DNA from: Candidatus Nanoarchaeia archaeon
GTDB lineage: Archaea > Nanobdellota > Nanobdellia > Pacearchaeales > GW2011-AR1
Direction of reading: 5' to 3'
Assembly (NCBI GenBank): GCA_028718805.1
Contig: JAQUKY010000006.1
Location: forward strand, 65,927 to 103,140
DNA: 37,214 nt
The position numbers and the translations under genes were made by a program. The stretch's first letter is position 1. Each line of letters begins with the position of its first letter. Positions 16,644 through 22,788 of the stretch are shown here, one piece after another. The notes beneath the pieces were generated by a model. The model was not told the origin of the DNA. It searched no databases and saw only the letters and a program-made list of their open reading frames with translations.

Positions 16644-16964
16644 ATGCCAGTAAAAACTAACGCAGAAAATATTGAATTGAATGAGAAAGAGAAATGGGAA
16701 TTAGACAAGCTTTTAACAGAATATGAAGGGAAGATAAAAAGGCAGTTGAAAGATGAAGTTGATATTATTGTTAATATTAAATCTCATCAAAAAGGCAAGA
16801 GCAGGAAATTTAGTATTAGCGTTAATGTTGTTGGTGGTGTTAAGTTCGGAGCAATTGCTGATGATTATGATCTTGCAAGGGCCACTCATGAAGTTTTTAA
16901 TAAAATTCTTAGTGAAATAGAACATAGATTACATGTTAGTAGTAATCGTAATAAAAGAAGATAA
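16644..16964 (+). CDS. Small protein resembling a ribosome hibernation factor (HPF/RaiA-like)
   Basis: 106 aa from the ATG at 16644. An upstream in-frame ATG at 16587 lies inside the preceding gene and is unlikely. The order is helix (residues 10-30), strand (VDIIVNIKSH), strand (RKFSISVNVVGG), strand (KFGAIADDYD) and long helix (LARATHEVFNKILSEIEHR), ending in a basic tail. This beta-sheet plus helix order with ADDYDLARAT resembles the S30AE domain of ribosome hibernation-promoting factors. The match is from general pattern only. Linkage to a giant secreted protein gene is unexplained. Confidence 0.5.
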   Translation: MPVKTNAENIELNEKEKWELDKLLTEYEGKIKRQLKDEVDIIVNIKSHQKGKSRKFSISVNVVGGVKFGAIADDYDLARATHEVFNKILSEIEHRLHVSSNRNKRR

Positions 16965-17029
16965 TTCACTGATTTGATTTCTACTAGTAATTATAAAAAC
17001 GAAATAAGCTATAAAAATTGAAGTTAAGC

Positions 17030-17073
17030 TATGAATGATTGCCAAAGAGTATAATCGTTTTATAAATTACTAA
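17030..17073 (+). repeat. Dispersed intergenic element, copy H (divergent)
   Basis: GCCAAAGAGTATAATCGT followed by TTTATAAATTACTA matches the family consensus with changes in the core. It lies between two converging genes and so does not point at a gene start, unlike the other copies. Confidence 0.5.
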
Positions 17074-17086
17074 AGAAGATAATTTT

Positions 17087-17521
17087 TTACTTCAAATTAC
17101 TGATATACTCTTTTAATTTGGGGTCAAGCGAGGTTGTGAAATAGCTTTGCAATTCATCTGGGTTAACCCATTTTAATTCTTTTATGTCTCCTCCTGTTTT
17201 TTCACTTCCACTAATTAACTCACATAAATTATAAATCAAAAAGAAATCTTTTTTCTCTGGGAATATTCTTGAAAATACAGTTCCTAAATTTTCAACTTCT
17301 AATCCTGTTTCTTCTTTTACCTTTCTTTTTATAGTCTTTTCTTCAGTTTCCTTATGCATTAATCTTCCTCCTGGAAAGACCCAGCTCAGTTCTTTGACAT
17401 AAGGATCATTTTCTCTTTTTCCTATTAATATTTTTCTTCTTCTTGGGTCAAAAATTATGGCTAATACTATTACTGTAAACTCTTTTTCCTTAGGTTTCTT
17501 TGTTTTTGTTTTCTTTTTCAT
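17087..17521 (-). CDS. Nudix hydrolase
   Basis: Nudix proteins cleave nucleoside diphosphates linked to another group, such as oxidised or capped nucleotides. The Nudix box is GGRLMHKETEEKTIK followed by RKVKEETGL, fitting GX5EX7REUXEEXGU except that the E after R is K. The two metal-binding glutamates of the EExG part are kept. Length 144 aa is typical. The N-terminus is very basic (KKKTKTKKPKEK). Substrate cannot be told from the sequence. Confidence 0.85.
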   Translation of the reverse strand: MKKKTKTKKPKEKEFTVIVLAIIFDPRRRKILIGKRENDPYVKELSWVFPGGRLMHKETEEKTIKRKVKEETGLEVENLGTVFSRIFPEKKDFFLIYNLCELISGSEKTGGDIKELKWVNPDELQSYFTTSLDPKLKEYISNLK

Positions 17522-17630
17522 TTTTACCAGTATCTATCTCTTTAACCCTCTTTAGAAAAACTATTACTCTCCTATAATGCCTTTTTTCTTAATAAAGTTT
17601 TCGGTTTCTAGTTTTTCGCTTTGCTCTAAA

Positions 17631-17682
17631 AATGTTAAACTCTTATTCGCTTTGCAGATGAGGAGATTAAGTTTGAGCTTCT
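17631..17682 (-). repeat. Dispersed intergenic element, copy E (subtype 2)
   Basis: On the minus strand it contains TTAATCTCCTCATCTGCAAA, then GCGAATAAGAGTTTAACATT. It closely matches copy G (21591-21642) and shares CTCATCT-CAAAGC with the others. A short second partial (TTTTTCGCTTTGCTC) sits at 17613-17627. It precedes the Nudix gene starting at 17521. Confidence 0.65.
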
Positions 17683-17728
17683 AATTTTAAAATATTTGAG
17701 AAATCCTGTCATTATTTTATTAAAAATA

Positions 17729-17812
17729 TGCAGAGGATAGGATTCGAACCTATGAAAGCACTAAGCTAACTGGTCCTAAGCCAGTTCCGTTTGACCACTT
17801 CGGTACCTCTGC
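17729..17812 (-). tRNA. tRNA-Leu (anticodon UAG)
   Basis: Class II tRNA of 84 nt on the minus strand. Acceptor GCAGAGG pairs with CCTCTGC, the anticodon stem ACTGG/CCAGT encloses loop CTTAGGA giving UAG, a long variable arm follows (TAGCTTAGTGCT region), and the T arm has GGTTCGAATCC. Discriminator A73, no intron, no encoded CCA. Confidence 0.95.
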
Positions 17813-17870
17813 ATGATTTGGGAATGGATTTTTAGTATAAAAGATTAACTGTTTTACTGTTTTTTTCTTG

Positions 17871-17907
17871 ATAATTGATAAACGATTTTAAGCTTTGCAG
17901 AAGATAA
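17871..17907 (-). repeat. Dispersed intergenic element, copy F
   Basis: Exact core CAAAGCTTAAAATCGT at 17882-17897 on the minus strand, preceded by CTTCTG and followed by TTATCAATTATC. It lies about 60 nt upstream of tRNA-Leu and points towards it. Confidence 0.75.
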
Positions 17908-17960
17908 GATATAGTTATAGAAAGTAGAAATAAGAAATATTTAATTTTAAGAATTAAAAT

Positions 17961-18908
17961 TTATTCTTTGTCTCTTTTAGCTTTTTCTAATTTTGTTTCA
18001 GCTTCCTTAATTTTTAGTTTTTCTTCCAGGTCAAGCTTATCAAGAAGCTCTTTATATCTGTTTCTTATTGTTACTTCTGTAATCCCTGCAACATCTGCAA
18101 CTTCCCTCTGGGTTTTCTTTTCATTGTTCAATAAAGCAGCCACGTACAGTCCTGCTGCAGCAATTCCTGCAGGACCTCTTCCTGATGTTAACTCGCTTCC
18201 TTCTGCCTTTCTTAATATTTTTAAAGCTTCATTCTGTGTTTTAGGGGAAAGTTTAAGGACTGATGCGAAACGATTTATGTAATCTTTTGGGCTTGAAGGA
18301 GTAACTTTAATCCCAAGCTTTCTTATAATAAACCTATAGGTTCTTCCAATTTCTTTTCTTTCAACATCAGAAGCTGCAGAAATCTCATCTAATGTTCTTG
18401 GTATATTATAAGATCTGCATGCAGCATAGATACAGGCAGCAATTACAGATTCCATTGATCTTCCTCTGACTAATCCTCTTTGAAGAACAAAATTGTAAAT
18501 TCTTGAGGCCTCGTCTCTTACAACACTTGGGAGATTTAAGAAACTTGCAACCCTCCTTAATTCTGCCATAGCAAGGCGCAAGTTTCGTTCTATGCTTGTT
18601 GAAACTCTTTCCTGCCATTTTTTTAATCTTAGGAATTTTCTTGTTGAACCTGAATCTAACTTGTATATATCAGAAATTTCTCCGACATTTGTTGTTAATC
18701 CTTTGTCAAACTTCTGCATGCTCATAGGGGCTCCTCCGCGGCCTTTTTTCTCCCCAGAATCAAAGCTGCCTTGGAGTTCTTGAGAAGTATCTACCTGTTG
18801 TTCTTCAATAACTGTTCCACAATCATTGCAGAAAACCTCTCCTCTTTGCTCATCCCATGTTACATTAATACTTCCGCATTCAGGACATTTTTTAATATTT
18901 TCAGCCAT
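17961..18908 (-). CDS. tfb: Transcription initiation factor IIB (TFB)
   Basis: General archaeal transcription factor that binds TBP-TATA and recruits RNA polymerase. The N-terminal zinc ribbon has C8, C11, C27 and C30 (CPECGSINV, FCNDCGTV). The B-finger/linker follows (KGRGGAPMSMQKFDKGL). Two cyclin-like repeats cover about residues 110-305. The first includes VVRDEASRIYNFVLQRGLVRGRS. The second includes the recognition helix VADVAGITEVTIRNRYKEL. Length 315 aa is normal. A TTTATAAAC box about 25 nt upstream gives a leaderless start. Confidence 0.97.
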   Translation of the reverse strand: MAENIKKCPECGSINVTWDEQRGEVFCNDCGTVIEEQQVDTSQELQGSFDSGEKKGRGGAPMSMQKFDKGLTTNVGEISDIYKLDSGSTRKFLRLKKWQERVSTSIERNLRLAMAELRRVASFLNLPSVVRDEASRIYNFVLQRGLVRGRSMESVIAACIYAACRSYNIPRTLDEISAASDVERKEIGRTYRFIIRKLGIKVTPSSPKDYINRFASVLKLSPKTQNEALKILRKAEGSELTSGRGPAGIAAAGLYVAALLNNEKKTQREVADVAGITEVTIRNRYKELLDKLDLEEKLKIKEAETKLEKAKRDKE

Positions 18909-18998
18909 AGTAATGTTTATAAATCTTATGCAGAAAGGTTTATAAAGCTTTCGGTGAGCTAAAGAATTTATCGGCGATAAAATTAATTTATAATTTGT

Positions 18999-19367
18999 TT
19001 ATTCCTTTATTAAAACAGCCTGCACAATTCCTTCCTGGCTTGGCCTGTTTGTAATCTTGGCTTTTCCAAGCTCGGTTTCAATAATAGCAGACTTAACTAA
19101 AACATTCTGTCTTGCTAAGAACCTGTCAGAAGGAGTTTCTAGAACATTTAGAATTTTGACTTTTTTTGCTTTGTTAGTTTCCGGGTTTATAACATTGGCA
19201 ACATTTGAAGAAAGGTTTATTGTTCGTCTGTTTCCGCCTAACCCTCTTATTATTTTTTTCTTTGTTTCTCTAAGCTTCACTTTTCTTTCTTCTCCCCTTA
19301 ATGAATATTTCTTTTTCTTACTAAGCTTGTGATATTTTCCGCCTGTAATTTTTCTTCCTAATTTCAT
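18999..19367 (-). CDS. rps8e: 30S ribosomal protein eS8
   Basis: Archaeal eS8, 122 aa, the usual length. It begins MKLGRKITGGKYHKLSKKKK and continues with GLGGNRRTINLSSNVANVINP, SDRFLARQNVLVKSAIIETE and NRPSQEGIVQAVLI, all conserved blocks. It binds the body of the small subunit. It lies just upstream of tfb on the same strand, about 90 nt away, with tfb having its own TATA box. Confidence 0.95.
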   Translation of the reverse strand: MKLGRKITGGKYHKLSKKKKYSLRGEERKVKLRETKKKIIRGLGGNRRTINLSSNVANVINPETNKAKKVKILNVLETPSDRFLARQNVLVKSAIIETELGKAKITNRPSQEGIVQAVLIKE

Positions 19368-19440
19368 AAAGAATTATTGAGAATTTGATTTATAAATGTT
19401 TGGGGTTGTTATAGCAATGTTTTTAAATAAACAATTTTTA

Positions 19441-19481
19441 GTATGTTTGTCCTAAGGGAAAAAGAGTTCTGGTAAGTTAAA
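19441..19481 (+). promoter_or_regulatory. Conserved 5' leader, copy 1
   Basis: The 41 nt before the ATG at 19482 match the leader at 29315-29356 almost base for base. The last 20 nt read AGAGTTCTGGTAAGTTAAAA here and differ by one base there. Both are preceded by a TTTTTAAA box at the right distance to start transcription at the beginning of the shared block. See copy 2. Confidence 0.6.
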
Positions 19482-19829
19482 ATGATAAATCAAGAAGCTG
19501 TTGCTAAAAGTATTGAAGAAGGTTATCAATGCTTAAGAGAACTGGAATTATTAACTGAGGTTTTTGAAGTAGGAAAAAATGTATTTTCTCCAGTAGCGGA
19601 CCATATATCCATCATAAATCAAGATTTAAGGGTAAGAGGCATTCCTGGACTGAATTCTCAAGATTATTTAAATAAAAAAATTAAGATACTCCAGGAATAT
19701 AAGGATTATGGAGAGCGAGCCCGTCTTAATGAAAAAGGAATTAAATACTTAGATAAGATTATTGGATTAATGGAAAAAATCCGAAATGCAGGAATAGGTC
19801 TTCCTTCAGAAGAAAGGATTATTTGGTAA
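19482..19829 (+). CDS. Hypothetical protein, 115 aa
   Basis: Not recognised. Predominantly helical (EAVAKSIEEGYQCLRELELL, YLNKKIKILQEYKDYGERAR, IKYLDKIIGLMEKIRNAG), soluble, no cysteine motif or signal. It could be a small helical bundle. Its main point of interest is the conserved leader shared with the unrelated gene at 29357. It stands alone between divergent eS8 and the Lsm gene. Confidence 0.6.
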   Translation: MINQEAVAKSIEEGYQCLRELELLTEVFEVGKNVFSPVADHISIINQDLRVRGIPGLNSQDYLNKKIKILQEYKDYGERARLNEKGIKYLDKIIGLMEKIRNAGIGLPSEERIIW

Positions 19830-19930
19830 GTTTTTTGTTTCATAAATCTATTTTTTTTAAGATTGCCCCCTAAAAACTTTTGCTTTTTCTATATACAAAA
19901 GTTTTTAAACTAACTTTACAAAAACATTTT

Positions 19931-20173
19931 ATGGTTAATGGAATTGAGAGACCACTAGATGTGTTGAACAATGCCAAAGGCAAAGAGGTATTGGTTCAGC
20001 TAAAAAACAACAGGCAGATGGTCGGCACTCTATTGGCATTTGACATACACATAAATGTGGTGTTAGATAATGCTAAAGAGATGTTAGACGATGAGACAAA
20101 GAGAAATGTGGGGTTGACTTTTTTAAGAGGAGACACCATCATTTTTATCTCGCCTGCTAGTGTTTCAAAATAG
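19931..20173 (+). CDS. Sm-like archaeal protein (Lsm)
   Basis: Small RNA-binding Sm-fold protein that forms heptameric rings. From the ATG at 19931 it is 80 aa: PLDVLNNAKGKEVLVQLKNN and RQMVGTLLAFDIHINVVLDN form the Sm1 motif, and NVGLTFLRGDTIIFISP the Sm2 motif (family form RGxxI). The frame opens earlier (19880), but a TTTTTAAA box around 19899-19907 puts transcription start at the ATG used here, and the added residues would not fit the Sm fold. Confidence 0.9.
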   Translation: MVNGIERPLDVLNNAKGKEVLVQLKNNRQMVGTLLAFDIHINVVLDNAKEMLDDETKRNVGLTFLRGDTIIFISPASVSK

Positions 20174-20242
20174 AATTTGAGCGTTTGACCTGTTTAGATT
20201 CGCAAGGTTGCGTGTTCTCAGAGGTTGGAGGTAGTGGGAACT

Positions 20243-20647
20243 TTAAAAGAATCCTTCTTTTATTAAATCGGGGATTATTTTTTCTCTTGTTGTACTGATT
20301 AGCGAATACTTATTTTTGTTAAATTCGTCTTTTGACATCCAAACGTTATTTTTTATTTCTTCTGCTGCTTTTATTTCTCCGGAAATATTTGTGATATAAA
20401 CTCTACTTATTGTCATTACATCTTTTTCATAAGGAGATTTCGCAACATATTCTTTAAAAAATTTAGCTGATATCAATTTAACATTTAGTTCTTCATTTAA
20501 CTCTCTTTTTAAGCATTCTAATTCTGTTTCTCCCTCTTCTAATTTTCCTCCAGGCGTCCAATACTCTTTATATTTATCCGAACCTTTAACCAAAAGAAGT
20601 TTATTATTCTTGACAATTATTGCTACGATTCTTATTCTCTTTTTCAT
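20243..20647 (-). CDS. Nudix hydrolase (MutT-like)
   Basis: Clear Nudix box GGKLEEGETELECLK followed by RELNEELNV, with all consensus residues present. The N-terminal strand RIRIVAIIVKNNKLLLVKGS and the YWTPGGKLEEGE turn are typical of MutT-type enzymes acting on nucleotides. I chose the ATG at 20647, giving 134 aa. The longer frame starts with a TTG at 20677 inside the end of rnz and adds ten residues of no family value. It follows rnz on the same strand with about 20 nt between, so they probably share a transcript. Confidence 0.88.
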   Translation of the reverse strand: MKKRIRIVAIIVKNNKLLLVKGSDKYKEYWTPGGKLEEGETELECLKRELNEELNVKLISAKFFKEYVAKSPYEKDVMTISRVYITNISGEIKAAEEIKNNVWMSKDEFNKNKYSLISTTREKIIPDLIKEGFF

Positions 20648-20666
20648 TGTATGCCCACACGAAGAT

Positions 20667-21572
20667 TTAAACTTCAACCCTCATTAAATCTTCTGCAAGA
20701 ATTGTGTTTGGAAATATTTTTTTTGCTTCGTGTAGAATAGCAGGTTCATTATTTTCATATCTCTGGCTGATATGGGTCAGGATAAGTTGCTTTACTTTTG
20801 ATTGTTTTGCTATTTGCGCTGCTTGTTTAGCTGTTAAATGTCCATAATCTCTTGCTAAATCTTTTTCAGTATCTAAATAGGTAGATTCAATTATAGCAAG
20901 ATCTGACTTTTTTGCAAGTTTTTTCGCATTCTTACAGATTTTTGTATCGAGAATAAAGCTTATTCTTTTACCTTTTTGTTCATAGGTTAAATCTTTTGAT
21001 TTTATTAATTTATTATTAATCTTTAGGTTTTTTCCTTTTATTAACTCGCTTAATTTTACTGTTTCCTCTCTAGTGAGTTTTAATTTTTTTAATTTTTCTT
21101 TGTTTATTCTTAATTTACTTTTCTCTTTAAATTCATATCCGTTTGTAGGAGCATTTCCATGATCCAAGGATCTTGCGGTTATTTCAAAATCAGAAGTTTC
21201 TAAAAATTTTCCAGTTACTTCATGGACTTCTGCTTTGAATTTTAAAACAGGTATAAAGATATTCACAAATTCTTTAAGAAACTTTTTAGTCCCCCTTGGA
21301 CCGTATATCTTCATAGTTTTATTGTAATTATTTAATACAAGCGTTTGAAACAATCCCGGTAGTCCTAAAACATGGTCTCCGTGCCAGTGAGTTATTAATA
21401 TTCTTGTAATCTTGCAGGGGTTTAAATGAGCTCTTCTAAATTGTCTTTGAGTTCCTTCTCCGCAGTCAATTAATATTGTTTCATCTTTGTATTTTAAAAG
21501 CACAGCTGTGTGGTTCCTTTTCTCTGTTGGAATTGCCTGGCTTGTGCCTAAAAAAGTGATAGGAATTTTCAT
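20667..21572 (-). CDS. rnz: Ribonuclease Z (tRNA 3'-processing endonuclease)
   Basis: Metallo-beta-lactamase-fold enzyme that cuts the 3' trailer from pre-tRNA. Motifs are the N-terminal FLGTSQAIPTEKRNHT, the metal site THWHGDHVLGLPGLF, the exosite/insert region (about 145-200), DHGNAPTNGYEF, DTKICKNAK, and LTHISQRYEN near the C-terminus. 301 aa is normal for the short form. It fits this genome, where no tRNA in the window carries CCA and 3' ends must be made and completed enzymatically. Copy G of the dispersed element lies 20 nt upstream. Confidence 0.95.
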   Translation of the reverse strand: MKIPITFLGTSQAIPTEKRNHTAVLLKYKDETILIDCGEGTQRQFRRAHLNPCKITRILITHWHGDHVLGLPGLFQTLVLNNYNKTMKIYGPRGTKKFLKEFVNIFIPVLKFKAEVHEVTGKFLETSDFEITARSLDHGNAPTNGYEFKEKSKLRINKEKLKKLKLTREETVKLSELIKGKNLKINNKLIKSKDLTYEQKGKRISFILDTKICKNAKKLAKKSDLAIIESTYLDTEKDLARDYGHLTAKQAAQIAKQSKVKQLILTHISQRYENNEPAILHEAKKIFPNTILAEDLMRVEV

Positions 21573-21590
21573 GTTTTTATTTATAATCTG

Positions 21591-21642
21591 ATAATGTTAA
21601 ATTCTATTTCGCTTTGAAGATGAGCAGATTAATCTTGAGCAT
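21591..21642 (-). repeat. Dispersed intergenic element, copy G (subtype 2)
   Basis: On the minus strand: GATTAATCTGCTCATCTTCA, then AAGCGAAATAGAATTTAACA. It matches copy E along about 50 nt. It points into rnz. Confidence 0.65.
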
Positions 21643-21775
21643 CTTTTACATAGCGAATTAGTTCTCTTTATTATTGATTTAGTTTATTTAAATCATAGTG
21701 AAACCCGATTTAAATAGGTTTTTAATAGCCTTGTATCTCGGAAATCTTTAAAAATAAGGAATTGTTAATAGTATT

Positions 21776-22498
21776 ATGAAAAAGGGAATAGTAATTGTAT
21801 TTAGTATGTTCTTAATGTTAAGTTTTTTAGGAGCAGTTTATGCTGAAAAGTTAGATATTGAAGTTAAGGATAGTTATATTCCTGGAGATGAAGTTAAATT
21901 TAAGGTTGTTCTTTATGATGATAGTAATAACAAAATACAAGGGCAGATTAACTATGAAGTGCAGGACTATTATACTGAACTAATGACTGAGGGAGTTGCA
22001 GGTTCTGGACAGGAGATTGTTTATATGCTTCCTGAGAATGCAAGGCAAGGGCCTTGGAAAATAACTGCAGATTATAATTCTATAAGCGCTAATAGATTAT
22101 TTAATGTAGGAGAATTACAAAAAGCTGAAATCAAATTAGAAGAAGATGTTTTAATTATAAAAAATGTAGGGAATACTCCTTATGATAAAAAGATTTTGAT
22201 TTACATTGGAGATAATGACCAAACTGCCCAGGTTTATTTGGAAATAGAGCAGGAAAAAAGGATAAGATTGACTGCACCTGAAGGGACGTATAAAATTAAA
22301 GTTATAGAGGGAAATGAAGAAAATGTTCTTGAATTTGATGATGTTCATTTGACAGGCAATGTTATTGGTCTTGAGAGTGTTTTAGGGCAAGGAAATTTCT
22401 GGCAAAGATATCCTGTTGTTGCTCTTTTTTTAGGAGCTTTGTTGTTAGTTGTGATTGTTGTGGTTGGATTAAGAATTTATAATCGAAATTCTAAATAA
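21776..22498 (+). CDS. Membrane-anchored extracellular protein, 240 aa
   Basis: Function unknown. A Sec signal peptide (residues 1-23, ending AVYA before EKLD) is followed by two beta-sandwich-like domains (about 25-105 and 110-190), with patterns such as YIPGDEVKFKVVLYD and ADVLIIKNVGNTPYDKK-like spacing seen in CARDB or Ig-like folds. One transmembrane helix lies near the C-terminus (VVALFLGALLLVVIVVVGL, about 214-232) with a short basic tail inside. It lies just before the second secreted-protein module and may belong to the same surface system. Confidence 0.72.
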   Translation: MKKGIVIVFSMFLMLSFLGAVYAEKLDIEVKDSYIPGDEVKFKVVLYDDSNNKIQGQINYEVQDYYTELMTEGVAGSGQEIVYMLPENARQGPWKITADYNSISANRLFNVGELQKAEIKLEEDVLIIKNVGNTPYDKKILIYIGDNDQTAQVYLEIEQEKRIRLTAPEGTYKIKVIEGNEENVLEFDDVHLTGNVIGLESVLGQGNFWQRYPVVALFLGALLLVVIVVVGLRIYNRNSK

Positions 22499-22549
22499 AT
22501 TTAGATGTACATGTTTTCTTAGTATTTTTTATATAGCCAGTAATCTTTG

Positions 22550-22594
22550 TACTTATTAATATTTCTTTATAAGTATAGAGAAGATTTATAAATT
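22550..22594. promoter_or_regulatory. Inverted repeat and TATA box before the second RHH-like gene
   Basis: TACTTAT (22550-22556) and ATAAGTA (22569-22575) are perfect 7-bp arms with a 12-nt spacer. A TATA-like GATTTATAAATT (22583-22594) follows directly. The half-site ACTTA/TAAGT also occurs at the inner ends of the larger palindrome at 8529-8555. In this AT-rich DNA such a short match could arise by chance. Confidence 0.4.
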
Positions 22595-22632
22595 AGAAGA
22601 TGTTTAGATATTTTAAGGAGAGGATGAGAAAA

Positions 22633-22788
22633 ATGCAAAAAAAGGTGACACTTAGTTTTGACAACAAGATCTATGAAAAATTTAAAAAGTTCTGTAGCGA
22701 TAATGCTATTATGCTCTCTAAGAAACTTGAATTAGAGATGCAGAGAATTATGGAGGAAAAAGAAAAAGGAGAGAAAGAGGAAAAATGA
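22633..22788 (+). CDS. 52-aa ribbon-helix-helix-like protein
   Basis: MQKKVTLSFDNKIYEKFKKF, then CSDNAIMLSKKLELEMQRIM and a charged tail. One strand (KVTLSF) plus two helices is the ribbon-helix-helix (MetJ/Arc/CopG) layout. Candidate starts are 22600, 22624 and 22633. I prefer 22633 because AAGGAGAGG ends nine nt before it and the RHH strand begins there. Its stop overlaps the start of the 1754-aa gene by 4 nt (ATGA), so the two are translationally coupled. It parallels the 45-aa gene at 8621 in size, predicted fold and position. Confidence 0.65.
   Translation: MQKKVTLSFDNKIYEKFKKFCSDNAIMLSKKLELEMQRIMEEKEKGEKEEK

Noticed and set aside
144..21642. The CAAAGC repeats as a CRISPR array
   Set aside because: Copies are kilobases apart, in both orientations and without regular spacers; no cas genes are present.
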